Below are positions 16,189 through 24,481 of a stretch of 34,518 nt of DNA, one piece after another; the first letter of the stretch is position 1, and the number at the start of each line of letters is the position of its first letter. Under the pieces are notes generated by a model. The model was given only the letters and a program-made list of their open reading frames with translations. It made no database searches and had not been told where the DNA came from. The DNA comes from an uncultured Burkholderiales bacterium (GTDB lineage Bacteria; Pseudomonadota; Gammaproteobacteria; Burkholderiales; Burkholderiaceae_C), in assembly GCA_937864005.1 (NCBI GenBank), contig CALMIL010000223.1, forward strand, positions 1 to 34,518, written 5' to 3'. The position numbers and the translations under genes are program-made.

Positions 16189-17310
16189 TCAGCCGCAGGC
16201 GAGCAGGACGAGCTTTTCGGGCGCGATCCGCACGTGCAGGTCGCCTTCGAGAAAGGTCTCGACGACCCGATGGCCGGGGCTTGCCGCGTCGCGCCGCACC
16301 GGCTCGGCAAGCGTGCGCCCGCGCGCATCGACGAGCGAAGCGACGATCGGCGCATTGGCGCTCGAGCCGCGCTTGACGACGATGCCCAGCTCGCCGCTCG
16401 CGAGCCGCACGCAGCAGCCCGGCGGATAGATGCCGAACTCCTTGACGATCGCGTTGTTCATCGCGTCGGACGGATCCTGCATGAAGATCTCGCGCCCGGC
16501 GCGATTCGCCGCCAGCGCGCTGCGCGTGCTGCGCGAGGCGAGCTTGGCGGTATAGATGTCGGCGCGGCGCACGAGCGAGGCGATTTCGCCCACCTCGCGC
16601 AGCCGCAGCGGATAGCCGCTGCCGTCCGGTACCTCGTGGTGCTGGGCGACGGCGGCGAGCCACTCGGGGTCGGTGATGCCTGCCGCCTGCAGCATCTCGA
16701 CGCCGCGCGTCGGATGTTCCCGGATCGTCGTGCGCTGCAGCGGCGTGAGCGGCGAGATCTGCGTCGCGAGCCGGCCCTGCAGCTCGATCATCGCGACATT
16801 CATCGTCAGTGCCGACTTGAAGGCGGTCAGCGTACGGCCCGCCGCCCAGCCCAGGCGTCGGGCGACGAGATGGGTCGTGATCGCCGCATGGACCGAATGC
16901 GTGACGCCGTAGCGCACGTTCTGGTCGGGATCCTGGCGCAGCACCTGGAAGATCGCGAGGTCGGGGTCGCGCTCGATGAGCGCGAGCACCGGCTCGGCGG
17001 CATCGTCCAGCGCCGCTCGGAAGTGCGTCTGCTCGGACGCCTGCAGCGCCGCGGCGACGCCGTCCATGCAGCGCGACCACAGCGCCGGGAGCTGATCGGG
17101 GCTTGCCGCCGCCACTTGCGCGCGTGGCGCGGCGCCGTCGTCGGTGAACGCGCCGCGGTCGCGCAGCGCCTGCAGTTGCGACTCGCTGGCGATGACCTGA
17201 CCGGTCGCCAGCAGCAGCGTGCGGTCCGCAGCGCGGATATGAAACGGCAACGGTTGGCCGACCTGTACCTTGCGCCAGAGGTCGGCGTGCGTGGAAGTCC
17301 GTGGCTGCAT
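16189..17310 (-). CDS. HD-GYP domain protein lacking the catalytic HD residues
   Basis: 373 residues from ATG 17310; an earlier in-frame ATG at 17430 is possible, and neither has a good Shine-Dalgarno. The C-terminal half is of the HD-GYP type: THSVHAA (137-142), REHPTRGVEML (197-207), and HHEVPDGSGYP (224-234), the GYP signature. Active cyclic-di-GMP phosphodiesterases have an HD pair followed by xGK in the metal site. The matching stretch here reads ALTMNVAMIE (167-176), so His, Asp and Lys are all replaced. It is likely a sensor or binding protein rather than an active enzyme. About 60 residues after the GYP module look like an additional beta-rich tail (GCCVRLASGELGIVV). Confidence 0.8.
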   Translation of the reverse strand: MQPRTSTHADLWRKVQVGQPLPFHIRAADRTLLLATGQVIASESQLQALRDRGAFTDDGAAPRAQVAAASPDQLPALWSRCMDGVAAALQASEQTHFRAALDDAAEPVLALIERDPDLAIFQVLRQDPDQNVRYGVTHSVHAAITTHLVARRLGWAAGRTLTAFKSALTMNVAMIELQGRLATQISPLTPLQRTTIREHPTRGVEMLQAAGITDPEWLAAVAQHHEVPDGSGYPLRLREVGEIASLVRRADIYTAKLASRSTRSALAANRAGREIFMQDPSDAMNNAIVKEFGIYPPGCCVRLASGELGIVVKRGSSANAPIVASLVDARGRTLAEPVRRDAASPGHRVVETFLEGDLHVRIAPEKLVLLACG

Positions 17311-17459
17311 GATGGGATTGGCGGCAGTCGGGCCGGGTTGCGGCGCCCCGGCGGATGCCCGGCGCCGCGCGCGGCGGCTCGGACCCCACCCCGTTGTCGG
17401 CCGGCCGGCGAATGACTTGAGGCGTGGCATCGGCGGCCGGCATTTGCTACCCTCGCGCC

Positions 17460-19178
17460 ATGCAACCCGCCGCCGCCGATCGCCACGCCGCGCTGCACGC
17501 GGGATTTCGCTGGCAGGTGCCGGCGGTGTTCAATATCGCGGAGCACTGCTGCACGCGCTGGGCGCGCAATACGCCGGGGGCGACGGCGATCATCATCGAG
17601 CAGGACGACGGGAGCGTCCTGACCTATCCGTTCGCCGAACTGCAGGCCGAGGCCGACCGCCTCTCGAATGCGCTGCGCCGCCTGGGCGTCACAAGCGGCG
17701 ACCGGGTCGCCGTCGTCATGCCACAGCGCTTCGAGACGGCCGTCGCGCACATGGCGATCTACCAGCTCGGCGCGATCGCGATGCCGCTGTCGATGCTGTT
17801 CGGCCCCGACGCGCTCGAATACCGCCTGAAGGACAGCGAGGCGCGGGTCGCGATCGTCGACGAGAATGCGATCGCCAACCTGCGCACCGCGCGCCGCACG
17901 TGCTCGACGCTGCTGGCCGTGATCGCCGTCGGCAGCGCGTTCGGCCAGGGCGATGTCGACTGGCACGTCGCACTCGGGCGCGAGAAGCCGCAGTTCTTCG
18001 CCGAGCGCACGAGCGCCGACGATGCCGCGGTGCTGATCTATACCAGCGGCACGACCGGCCCGGCCAAGGGGGCGCTGATTCCGCATCGCGCGCTGATCGG
18101 CAACTTGCCGGGCTTCGTCTGCAGCCAGAACTGGTTTCCGGCCCACGATGCGGTGTTCTGGTCGCCCGCCGATTGGGCCTGGACCGGCGGCCTGATGGAT
18201 GCGCTGCTGCCGTCGCTCTACTTCGGGCGGCCGATCGTCGGCTATGCCGGGCGTTTCGATCCGCAGCGCGCGTACGCCCTGATGCAGCGCCACCGGGTGA
18301 CGCACACCTTCTTGTTCCCGACCGCGCTGAAGGCGATGATGAAGGCGGTACCCGCGCCGCGCGCGCACTATGCGCTCGAGCTGCGCGCGATCATGAGCGC
18401 CGGCGAAGCGGTCGGCGACGCCGTTTTCGCCTACTGCCGGGACGCGCTCGGCGTCACCGTCAACGAGATGTTCGGCCAGACCGAGATGAACTATATCGTC
18501 GGCAACTGTGGCGAGTATGTCGATACGCACGGCGTCTACCAGGCGGCCTGGCCGTCGCGGCCGGGCAGCATGGGCCGGCCCTATCCGGGGCATCGCATCG
18601 CGGTGCTCGACGACGAGGGGAACGAATGTCCGCGCGGCGTGGCGGGCGACGTGGCGTTGCACCGGCGCGATATCCACGGCCAGCCGGACCCGATCTTCTT
18701 CCTCGGCTACTGGCGCAACGACGCCGCGACCCGGGCCAAATTCACGGGCGACGCCGACGATTCGTGGTGCCGCACCGGCGACATGGCCGTCATGGACGAG
18801 AGCGGCTACCTCTGGTACCAGGGCCGCAGCGACGACATGTTCAAGGCTGCGGGCTATCGCATCGGGCCGAGCGAGGTCGAGAACTGCCTCGTCAAGCATC
18901 CGGCGGTCGTGAATGCGGCGGTCGTGCCCAAGCCCGATGCCGAACGCGGCGCGCTCGTCAAGGCCTATGTCGTGCTGGCCCCCGGCTTCGAGGGCGACGA
19001 TGCGCTGGTCGCCGGTCTGCAGGAGCATGTGCGCGGCAAGCTCGCGCCGTACGAGTATCCGAAAGAGATCGAGTTCGTCCCCGCGCTGCCGATGACGACG
19101 ACCGGCAAGGTTCAGCGCCGCGTCCTGCGCCTGCAGGAAGAGGCGCGCGCCGCGGGCCTGAAGGCGCCCGTCGTCTGA
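17460..19178 (+). CDS. Acyl-CoA synthetase (AMP-forming, acetyl/medium-chain type)
   Basis: 572 residues. It activates a carboxylic acid with ATP and CoA through an acyl-adenylate in the cytoplasm. The P-loop is IYTSGTTGPAKG (193-204), the adenine-binding motif MFGQTEMN, the hinge region YQGRSDDMFKAAGYRIGPSEVE, and the C-terminal catalytic Lys in TTTGKVQRR. The form resembles AcsA/medium-chain ligases. The acid used is unknown. TACCCT six bases before the ATG is a possible leaderless -10; no Shine-Dalgarno is present. The gene stands alone, divergent from the HD-GYP gene across 149 bases. Confidence 0.92.
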   Translation: MQPAAADRHAALHAGFRWQVPAVFNIAEHCCTRWARNTPGATAIIIEQDDGSVLTYPFAELQAEADRLSNALRRLGVTSGDRVAVVMPQRFETAVAHMAIYQLGAIAMPLSMLFGPDALEYRLKDSEARVAIVDENAIANLRTARRTCSTLLAVIAVGSAFGQGDVDWHVALGREKPQFFAERTSADDAAVLIYTSGTTGPAKGALIPHRALIGNLPGFVCSQNWFPAHDAVFWSPADWAWTGGLMDALLPSLYFGRPIVGYAGRFDPQRAYALMQRHRVTHTFLFPTALKAMMKAVPAPRAHYALELRAIMSAGEAVGDAVFAYCRDALGVTVNEMFGQTEMNYIVGNCGEYVDTHGVYQAAWPSRPGSMGRPYPGHRIAVLDDEGNECPRGVAGDVALHRRDIHGQPDPIFFLGYWRNDAATRAKFTGDADDSWCRTGDMAVMDESGYLWYQGRSDDMFKAAGYRIGPSEVENCLVKHPAVVNAAVVPKPDAERGALVKAYVVLAPGFEGDDALVAGLQEHVRGKLAPYEYPKEIEFVPALPMTTTGKVQRRVLRLQEEARAAGLKAPVV

Positions 19179-19180
19179 AG

Positions 19181-19198
19181 CCGGGCCTGCCGGCCCGG
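19181..19198 (+). terminator. Hairpin after the acyl-CoA synthetase gene
   Basis: CCGGGCC-TGCC-GGCCCGG, a perfect 7-base-pair stem two bases after the stop codon. No T-run follows, so it is only a candidate terminator, but its placement and stability fit a 3' end. Confidence 0.4.
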
Positions 19199-19322
19199 TA
19201 TCGCGTGCCGGCTCAAGCGGCTGCCTCCGCCCGACCCTCTCGACGCGGCACACCTGCGAGGTCGGCAGCGCGCCGCGTTCGCTCGCTTCGATCCCCACTG
19301 CGTGGGGCCCCTCTATCGCGGC

Positions 19323-20063
19323 TCACGCGGCAAGCCAGCGTGCGGCCATGGGCATCAAGATCGGGACGACGAGCGCCGTGAAGACGCCGTTGAGCCCCAT
19401 GCCGAGTCCGGCGAATGCACCCATTTCGTCGCTGACCTGAAAGGCGCGCGCGGTGCCGATGCCGTGCGACGCGATGCCGAGTGCAAAGCCGCGCACTTGC
19501 GGCTCCGCGATGCGCAGCGCGTTCAGGATCGAGCGGGCGAAGATGGCGCCGAATACGCCCGTGCAGATGACCAGCACCGCGGTCAGCGACGGTATGCCGC
19601 CGATCTCGACCGCGACCGCCATCGCGATCGGCGTCGTCGCCGATTTCGGGGCGAGCGACGCGATCGTTTGCGGCGAAGCTCCGAACAGCGCGGCGACGCC
19701 GACCGCCGAAACGATCGCCGTCAGCGAACCCGCGATCAGGCCGCCCAGGAGCGGCAGTGCGGCACGGCGCAGTTTCGACCACTGCCGATACAGCGGCAGT
19801 GCAAGCGCCACGGTGGCCGGGCCAAGCAGGAAGTGGACGAACTGCGCGCCTTCGAAATACGTGGCATAAGGCGTCCCCGTGCCGTACAGCACCGCGACGA
19901 GCAGCGCGACGGCGATCAATACCGGATTCGCGAGCGGGTTGAAGCGTGCCCGTGCGTAGATCGCCTGGGCGATCAGGTAGGCGATCAGCGTGATCGTCAG
20001 TCCGAGCAGCGGCGTCGCGGCGAGATAGACCCAGATTTCGTTGAGCTTCGGAACGGGTGTCAT
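19323..20063 (-). CDS. lrgB: LrgB/CidB-family membrane protein
   Basis: 246 residues with about six to seven membrane helices. Family motifs visible are NPVLIA near residue 45, LGPATVALALPLY, KSATTPIAM and ASHGIGTARAF, all diagnostic of the LrgB/YohK group. In other bacteria LrgAB acts in murein hydrolase and autolysis control; plant and Bacillus relatives carry glycolate or pyruvate. The start codon lies only eight bases after the lrgA stop, so the two are one operon. The gene converges with the acyl-CoA synthetase gene. Confidence 0.92.
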   Translation of the reverse strand: MTPVPKLNEIWVYLAATPLLGLTITLIAYLIAQAIYARARFNPLANPVLIAVALLVAVLYGTGTPYATYFEGAQFVHFLLGPATVALALPLYRQWSKLRRAALPLLGGLIAGSLTAIVSAVGVAALFGASPQTIASLAPKSATTPIAMAVAVEIGGIPSLTAVLVICTGVFGAIFARSILNALRIAEPQVRGFALGIASHGIGTARAFQVSDEMGAFAGLGMGLNGVFTALVVPILMPMAARWLAA

Positions 20064-20071
20064 GGCGCCCC

Positions 20072-20431
20072 CTACCGCGCGGCCGGCGCGCGTTGCTGGC
20101 GGCGCAGCAGTGCGCGCGTCACCCATGCGCTCGCCGCGATGGCAAGCGTCGTGCTGACGGCAACGGCCACGACCACGGCGAGCGCATCGCCACGAATCCG
20201 GTCGGCGGAGACCATGATGCCGACCCCCGCCGGAACGAACAGCAGCGACAGGTGGCGCAGCAGTTCGAGTGCGGTGGGCTCGATCGCGTCCGCCACGCGA
20301 GGGCGCAACATGACGAGACAGAACAGCAGCAGCATGCCGATCACCGGACCGGGCACCGGCAGCCGCAATACGTAGGCAAGACCCTCGCCGATGGACTGAA
20401 ACAGCAGCAAGGCTGCAAGTGCTCGAAGCAT
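20072..20431 (-). CDS. lrgA: CidA/LrgA-family membrane protein
   Basis: 119 residues with four membrane helices. The start at 20431 has AAAGGAGG upstream, the strongest ribosome-binding site in this part of the window. LPVPGPVIGMLLLF and LLFVPAGVGIM are the conserved LrgA signatures. The protein is a holin-like or metabolite-transport partner of LrgB, encoded next. A transcriptional regulator such as LysR or LytTR is often adjacent, but none is seen here. Confidence 0.92.
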   Translation of the reverse strand: MLRALAALLLFQSIGEGLAYVLRLPVPGPVIGMLLLFCLVMLRPRVADAIEPTALELLRHLSLLFVPAGVGIMVSADRIRGDALAVVVAVAVSTTLAIAASAWVTRALLRRQQRAPAAR

Positions 20432-20615
20432 GGCAAATCCTCCTTTGACGATGCGTCGTGGTGTCCGCAGATTTTCCACAAGGCGCCGATTGCGGGTCGA
20501 GGCCGTCCGGGTCCAGCGCCGCGTCCGGCGCCCCGATGGCGGCGCGGGCGTGAAGCTGCCGCAACTGGCCGCGTTGGCGGAGAAGCCGAAAGCCGAAGCG
20601 AAGGTGATCAGCGTG

Positions 20616-21251
20616 CTACCGGCTGCAGTCGCCGCGCAGCTTGGCGGCGGCCCAGAAGGGCAGGCTCAGCAGGCCCATGCCGCCGCCGGCATATTCGCCC
20701 TTGTCGCAATCGCCGTGCGCGCCGGCGGCGATCGAACTGCCGAGCCGCTGCGTCTGCCCCACAGGCTGCGTCGTCCCGGGCAACGCGGCAAGCGACGGCG
20801 CGCGTGCCGCATCGATGATCGCCTGGCGCGTTGCGGCGGAATCGAGGATGCCGGGCTGCGGCGCTCCGGCCTCGGCCGGCGCGGATCGGGCCTGCATGGC
20901 CGCGCTCCCGGCCGGCGCCGCTTGCGCCGCGGCCGCTTCGCGCGAGGGTTCATGCGCCGGACTCGGGCTGGTGGCCGGCGCAATGGCTGGTGCGCGCGGC
21001 GTTCGACGCGGCGGCACCGGGCGGCGTGCTGCCGCCGCCGGTTCGACGCGCGGCGGCGTTGGCGCGGGCTCGGCCGCGGGGGCCGGCGGTGCGAGCCAGC
21101 GCACGGAAACGCGAACCGGGCGGCTCGAAGGCGAATGTGGGGCGGCCGGGCTGCGCGCGTTCAGCAGCCACCACGCAACGCCATGCAGGCCGAGCACGAA
21201 GGCAAGAATCAGCGCGGGGACGATGCGGCGGCGAAGCGATGGGTTCGGCAA
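20616..21251 (-). CDS. Single-TM Pro/Ala-rich protein, unknown
   Basis: 211 residues if started at TTG 21251 (LPNPSLRRRIVPAL), which puts a basic segment before a membrane helix (about 12-30). A longer TTG start at 21332 would add 27 residues with low-complexity character. After the helix come ~100 residues of Pro/Ala/Arg-rich sequence, as in TonB-like spacers. The C-terminal ~60 residues are folded-looking, with GTTQPVGQTQRLG, two Cys (GDCDKGEY and RGDCSR) and GLLSLPFWAAAKL. This layout, a membrane anchor, a rigid spacer and a small Cys-containing periplasmic end, is known in betaproteobacterial proteins of unknown role. TonB itself is not supported because no TonB C-terminal motif is seen. 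Confidence 0.65.
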   Translation of the reverse strand: MPNPSLRRRIVPALILAFVLGLHGVAWWLLNARSPAAPHSPSSRPVRVSVRWLAPPAPAAEPAPTPPRVEPAAAARRPVPPRRTPRAPAIAPATSPSPAHEPSREAAAAQAAPAGSAAMQARSAPAEAGAPQPGILDSAATRQAIIDAARAPSLAALPGTTQPVGQTQRLGSSIAAGAHGDCDKGEYAGGGMGLLSLPFWAAAKLRGDCSR

Positions 21252-21373
21252 GGGTCGGGCTCGTGTCGAGGCAGCGCATTCTGCCTGTTGCGCGTGCCGG
21301 CAGGGCCGGCGTGCCCCGCCCAGCTCAGGCAAACTCGCGCCATGAACTCCGGCGTTCCGGCTCGATAGCGGCG

Positions 21374-21868
21374 ATGGCGAAGAAGCCGGCGCACGTCAGC
21401 GAAACCCCGGCGACGCAGTGGCTGCGCCGCCACGGCATCGCGTTCAGCGAGCATCCGTACGACTACGTCGAGCACGGCGGCACGGCTGAGTCGGCGCGCC
21501 AGCTCGGCGTACCGGAGCACGAGGTCGTGAAGACGCTCGTGATGCAGGACGAGCACGCCAGTGCGCTCGTCGTGCTGATGCACGGCGACCGCAGCGTCAG
21601 CCTGAAGGCGCTGGCGCGCGAGATCGGCTGCAAGCGGGTCGAGCCGTGCCGGCCGGACGTCGCGCAGCGCCACAGCGGCTACCTGATCGGCGGCACCTCG
21701 CCGTTCGGATTGCGCAAGACCATGCCGGTCTTCGTCGAGGCGAGCGTGCTCGAACTCGCGCGCATCCACATCAACGGCGGGCGGCGCGGCTATCTGGTCG
21801 GCATCGCGCCGGACATCCTTGTCACCGTCCTCGGCGCGCGGGCGGTGCACTGCGCGAGTGCAGAATAG
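21374..21868 (+). CDS. ybaK: YbaK/EbsC-family aminoacyl-tRNA deacylase
   Basis: 164 residues. It likely hydrolyses Cys-tRNA(Pro) or a similar misacylated tRNA in the cytoplasm. The family core is visible: [25 protein letters not shown] with the conserved Lys, [28 protein letters not shown], and [14 protein letters not shown]. It is a stand-alone domain, not a ProRS insertion. An eight-residue open frame (21342-21368) precedes it by five bases. Its stop codon is part of the AT-rich hexamer before plsY. Confidence 0.92.
   Translation: MAKKPAHVSETPATQWLRRHGIAFSEHPYDYVEHGGTAESARQLGVPEHEVVKTLVMQDEHASALVVLMHGDRSVSLKALAREIGCKRVEPCRPDVAQRHSGYLIGGTSPFGLRKTMPVFVEASVLELARIHINGGRRGYLVGIAPDILVTVLGARAVHCASAE
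21861..21866 (+). promoter_or_regulatory. Candidate -10 box, leaderless start of plsY
   Basis: CAGAAT six bases before ATG 21873, overlapping the first base of the ybaK stop. It has the same geometry as other starts in the window. No Shine-Dalgarno is visible. Confidence 0.3.
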
Positions 21869-21872
21869 GCGC

Positions 21873-22604
21873 ATGAGCATGCTGCAAAGCGCACTTCCGG
21901 CGATCGCGACACTGCTGGCCTATCTGATCGGCTCGCTGTCGTTCGCCGTCATCGTGAGCCGGGTGATGGGCCTGGCCGACCCGCGCAGCTACGGGTCGCG
22001 CAATCCAGGGGCGACCAACGTGCTGCGCACGGGCAACAAGCGCGCCGCTGCCGTCACGCTCGCGCTCGATGCGCTCAAGGGCTATCTGCCGGTGTTCGCG
22101 GTCGCGGTCTGGGGGCCGCGCTGGGGCTTGGGCGAGGGCACGCTCGCGATGGTCGGATTCGCCGCCTTCGTCGGCCACCTGTGGCCGGTATTCTTCCGCT
22201 TCCGCGGCGGCAAGGGCGTTGCCACCGCGGCCGGCGTGCTGCTCGCCTTCAACCCCTGGCTCGGGCTGGCGACGCTCGCGACGTGGCTCGTCATCGCATT
22301 CTTCTTCCGCTATTCGTCGCTCGCATCGCTCGTCGCCGCGGCCTTCGCACCGTTCTATCAACTGCTGATCTGGCACGCCGGACCGATCTTCTTCGCCATC
22401 CTCGCGATGAGTCTGCTGCTCGTCTGGCGCCATCAGGCCAACATCGGCAAGCTGCTTGCCGGCAAGGAATCCAGACTCGGCCACAAGGCGGCGCCCGCGG
22501 GCGCGGCGCCGTCGCGCGAGCACAAGGCGCCGGCGCGGCGCGGACATTCACACAATGCGGCGCATGCCGCGCGGCGCAAGGCGCACAAGGGAGAGCGAAC
22601 ATGA
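21873..22604 (+). CDS. plsY: Acyl-phosphate:glycerol-3-phosphate acyltransferase
   Basis: 243 residues, five membrane helices. PlsY transfers an acyl group from acyl-phosphate to glycerol 3-phosphate at the inner membrane, the first step of phospholipid synthesis. Its three signatures are visible: [16 protein letters not shown] (about 42-57), [15 protein letters not shown] (109-123), and a late segment before [15 protein letters not shown]. The usual protein is about 200 residues. Here residues 197-243 form an extra Lys/Arg/His/Ala-rich tail with no hydrophobic content. It overlaps the next gene by ATGA. Confidence 0.95.
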   Translation: MSMLQSALPAIATLLAYLIGSLSFAVIVSRVMGLADPRSYGSRNPGATNVLRTGNKRAAAVTLALDALKGYLPVFAVAVWGPRWGLGEGTLAMVGFAAFVGHLWPVFFRFRGGKGVATAAGVLLAFNPWLGLATLATWLVIAFFFRYSSLASLVAAAFAPFYQLLIWHAGPIFFAILAMSLLLVWRHQANIGKLLAGKESRLGHKAAPAGAAPSREHKAPARRGHSHNAAHAARRKAHKGERT

Positions 22605-22963
22605 GCGAAGGCATACGGCGCTACCACGTCGGCGACCGGATGAGCGAGATGGCGATTCACCGCGGCACGGTCTACCTGGCCGGGCAGGTCGCGAGCGACG
22701 CGTCGCAGGACATTCGCGGCCAGACGCGCCAGGTGCTCGATGCGATCGACACCCTGCTGCAGGAGGCCGGCACCGACAATGCGCACATCCTGCGTGCCCA
22801 GATCTTCCTGGCCGACCTGTCGGACTTCGACGCCATGAACGAAGTCTGGGAGGACTGGGTCGCTCCCGGCGACGCCCCGCCGCGCGCGACCGTGCAGGCG
22901 GCGCTCGCGAGGCCGGAGTGGAAGATCGAGATCGTCGTCACCGCGGCGCTGTGGGTCGAGTGA
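22601..22963 (+). CDS. RidA/YjgF-family enamine/imine deaminase
   Basis: 120 residues, start overlapping the plsY stop (ATGA). The RidA fold is clear: [11 protein letters not shown] at 21-31, [14 protein letters not shown] at 44-57, and [10 protein letters not shown] at 93-101 with the substrate-binding Arg95. The typical late Glu is Glu110 in KIEIVV. Rid proteins hydrolyse reactive 2-aminoacrylate-type enamines. The N-terminus ([15 protein letters not shown]) differs from archetypal RidA, so it belongs to a different Rid subgroup whose substrate is uncertain. Confidence 0.88.
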   Translation: MSEGIRRYHVGDRMSEMAIHRGTVYLAGQVASDASQDIRGQTRQVLDAIDTLLQEAGTDNAHILRAQIFLADLSDFDAMNEVWEDWVAPGDAPPRATVQAALARPEWKIEIVVTAALWVE

Positions 22964-23027
22964 ACGCGATGCCGGCTTCGCGCGGCGGGAACGTGGTCAT
23001 GCCTCGCACCCCGGGACTGCGGCTGAC

Positions 23028-23387
23028 ATGAGCCCGCGTCTTCGCTCCGCGTTGACGCTGATCGCGATCGTCCTCGTCGTCAGCGGCGCGACGCAGGCCT
23101 GGCGCGCCTGGTCGGGCGACCGCGTCGGAGCGGAGATCGCGGCGCGCGCAGCACCGGGCGACATCCTGATGATCGCCTCCGACACCTGTCCGTTCTGCGT
23201 CAAGACGCGCGCCTTCTTCGAGCAGCATGGCGTCGCGTTCAGCGAGTGCAGCATCGAGCGCGACGAGGCCTGCGCGGCGCGTTTCAGGGCCCACATGTCG
23301 CCCGGCACGCCGCTCCTGCTGGTGCGCGGCCGGGCGCAGGTGGGCTTCGATCCGCAGCGCGTCGCGAAGGCGCTCGGCGCGTCCTGA
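23028..23387 (+). CDS. Membrane-anchored glutaredoxin-like protein
   Basis: 119 residues. Residues 7-25 are an N-terminal membrane helix or uncleaved signal. A small thioredoxin-fold domain follows, with the active site CPFC (Cys54 and Cys57) in SDTCPFCVKTRAFFEQHGV, the glutaredoxin pattern. SPGTPLLLVRGRAQVGFDP is the TP-containing strand and GF motif of the fold. Most glutaredoxins are cytoplasmic; here the anchor suggests the domain faces the periplasm or lies at the membrane. The partner is unknown. Start 23028 is weakly supported (no clear Shine-Dalgarno). Confidence 0.85.
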   Translation: MSPRLRSALTLIAIVLVVSGATQAWRAWSGDRVGAEIAARAAPGDILMIASDTCPFCVKTRAFFEQHGVAFSECSIERDEACAARFRAHMSPGTPLLLVRGRAQVGFDPQRVAKALGAS

Positions 23388-23408
23388 CCGCGCCGCGCTT
23401 CGGTCCGG

Positions 23409-24053
23409 CTATTCGACCTCGGCCTCGAACTCGAGGCCGAGCGTCGCCGGGTCGCCGAAGCCGCGGCGCACCAGTTGCGGCTCGGCGCCGCTCAGGTCGA
23501 TCACGGTCGTCGAGCGCATCGGGCAGGCGCCTGCATCGACGACGGCCTGCACCTGGCCGTCGAGCCGCTCGATGATGTCAGCTGCATCGTTCAGCGGCTC
23601 GGTCTCGCCGGGCATGATCAGCGTCGTCGCGAGCAGGGGCTGCCCCATCGCCTCGAGCAGCCCGCGCGCCACGCGGTTCTCGGGAACGCGCAGGCCGATC
23701 GTGCGGCGCGAGGGATGCGACACGCGGCGCGGCACCTCCTTCGTCGCCTCGAGGATGAAGGTGAACGGCCCCGGCGTGCCCACCTTGAGCAGGCGGAACT
23801 GCCGGTTGTCGACCCGCGCGTAGCTCGCGAGCTCGCTCAGGTCGCGGCACAGCAGCGTGAACAGGTGCTTGGCGTCGACGGCGCGGATTGCGCGCAGCCG
23901 CTCGGCCGCGGCCTTGTCGTCGAGGCGGCAGACGAGCGCGTAGCTCGAATCGGTCGGAATCGCGGCGACGCCGCCGCCTTGCAGGATCTGCGCCGCCTGC
24001 TTCATCAGGCGCGGTTGAGGATTGACGGGGTGGACTTCGAAATGCAGTGCCAT
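23409..24053 (-). CDS. yciO: YciO/Sua5-YrdC-family protein
   Basis: 214 residues. The YrdC-like fold has GGGVAAIPTDSSYALVCRLDD near the start (residues 27-47), RLRAIRAVDAKHLFTLLCRDLSEL and HPSRRTIGLRVPEN. The variation AKHLFTLLCRDL is characteristic of YciO rather than TsaC/Sua5, which carry a KxRP-type motif there. The true function of YciO is unresolved; an RNA or nucleotide-binding role is assumed. The gene lacks a Shine-Dalgarno; GACAAT ends seven bases before the ATG. Its 3' end converges with the glutaredoxin gene. Confidence 0.9.
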   Translation of the reverse strand: MALHFEVHPVNPQPRLMKQAAQILQGGGVAAIPTDSSYALVCRLDDKAAAERLRAIRAVDAKHLFTLLCRDLSELASYARVDNRQFRLLKVGTPGPFTFILEATKEVPRRVSHPSRRTIGLRVPENRVARGLLEAMGQPLLATTLIMPGETEPLNDAADIIERLDGQVQAVVDAGACPMRSTTVIDLSGAEPQLVRRGFGDPATLGLEFEAEVE

Positions 24054-24471
24054 GGCCCCGATTGTCGGGCCTGCGGCGGGCGCGGCTTGAACCTGGAAGC
24101 GGCAGTTGAACGCGCTCGCCGGTGCCGTGATCGGCGTGTCAGGCAAGGCGCGACGACGCTGCGGGCTCGTGCCCGCGAGGAGGAGCAACGCCGCCTGGCG
24201 CGTCGAGCGCGGTGCTGGCGAGTGCGTAGCGCGCTCACCTGCAAGGTGAATACGGTCGGAGCGGAGAGAGTCCGTGTTCAGGCGCTTCCCGTGAGAATCA
24301 GCAGCGGTCAACTGCCGTTTCCAGGTTGAATGCACCGGCCAGCGTCGTGCTGTCCCTGGCGGCGGCCGGGGCAATCGCCGGTGCGCTCCTTGCGCCGCAG
24401 GTGGCGCGCGTTTGCGCAGGGCCTCTCGTGGCGGCGGACCGATCGGGCTTGGGCGACGCGCTCGCGGGCCC
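24054..24471. other. 418-base region without a recognisable gene
   Basis: Lies between yciO and livF, both on the minus strand. The only notable elements are the yciO -10-like hexamer at 24061-24066 and the hairpin at the livF end. A plus-strand frame from TTG 24326 starts with a hydrophobic stretch but runs antisense into livF and has no ribosome-binding site. Nothing else can be supported. Confidence 0.5.
24061..24066 (-). promoter_or_regulatory. Candidate -10 box, leaderless start of yciO
   Basis: GACAAT on the minus strand, seven bases before ATG 24053. Same geometry as the other candidates here. No Shine-Dalgarno. Confidence 0.35.
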
Positions 24472-24481
24472 TCAGGCCCGC
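24464..24481 (-). terminator. Hairpin enclosing the livF stop codon
   Basis: GCGGGCC/GGCCCGC, a perfect 7-base-pair stem with a 4-base loop that contains most of the TGA stop of livF. No T-run follows. It may mark the end of the liv operon. Confidence 0.35.

Noticed and set aside
16827..19298. Long minus-strand frame opposite the acyl-CoA synthetase
   Set aside because: Shadow frame with low-complexity composition; the plus strand carries all AMP-ligase motifs.
20616..21251. TonB protein
   Set aside because: It has a membrane anchor and Pro-rich spacer, but the C-terminal end shows no TonB motif (such as YP) and has two Cys instead.
24326..24471. Small hydrophobic plus-strand protein after yciO
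   Set aside because: The hydrophobic start lacks a ribosome-binding site and runs on antisense through livF with Arg/Ser-rich sequence.
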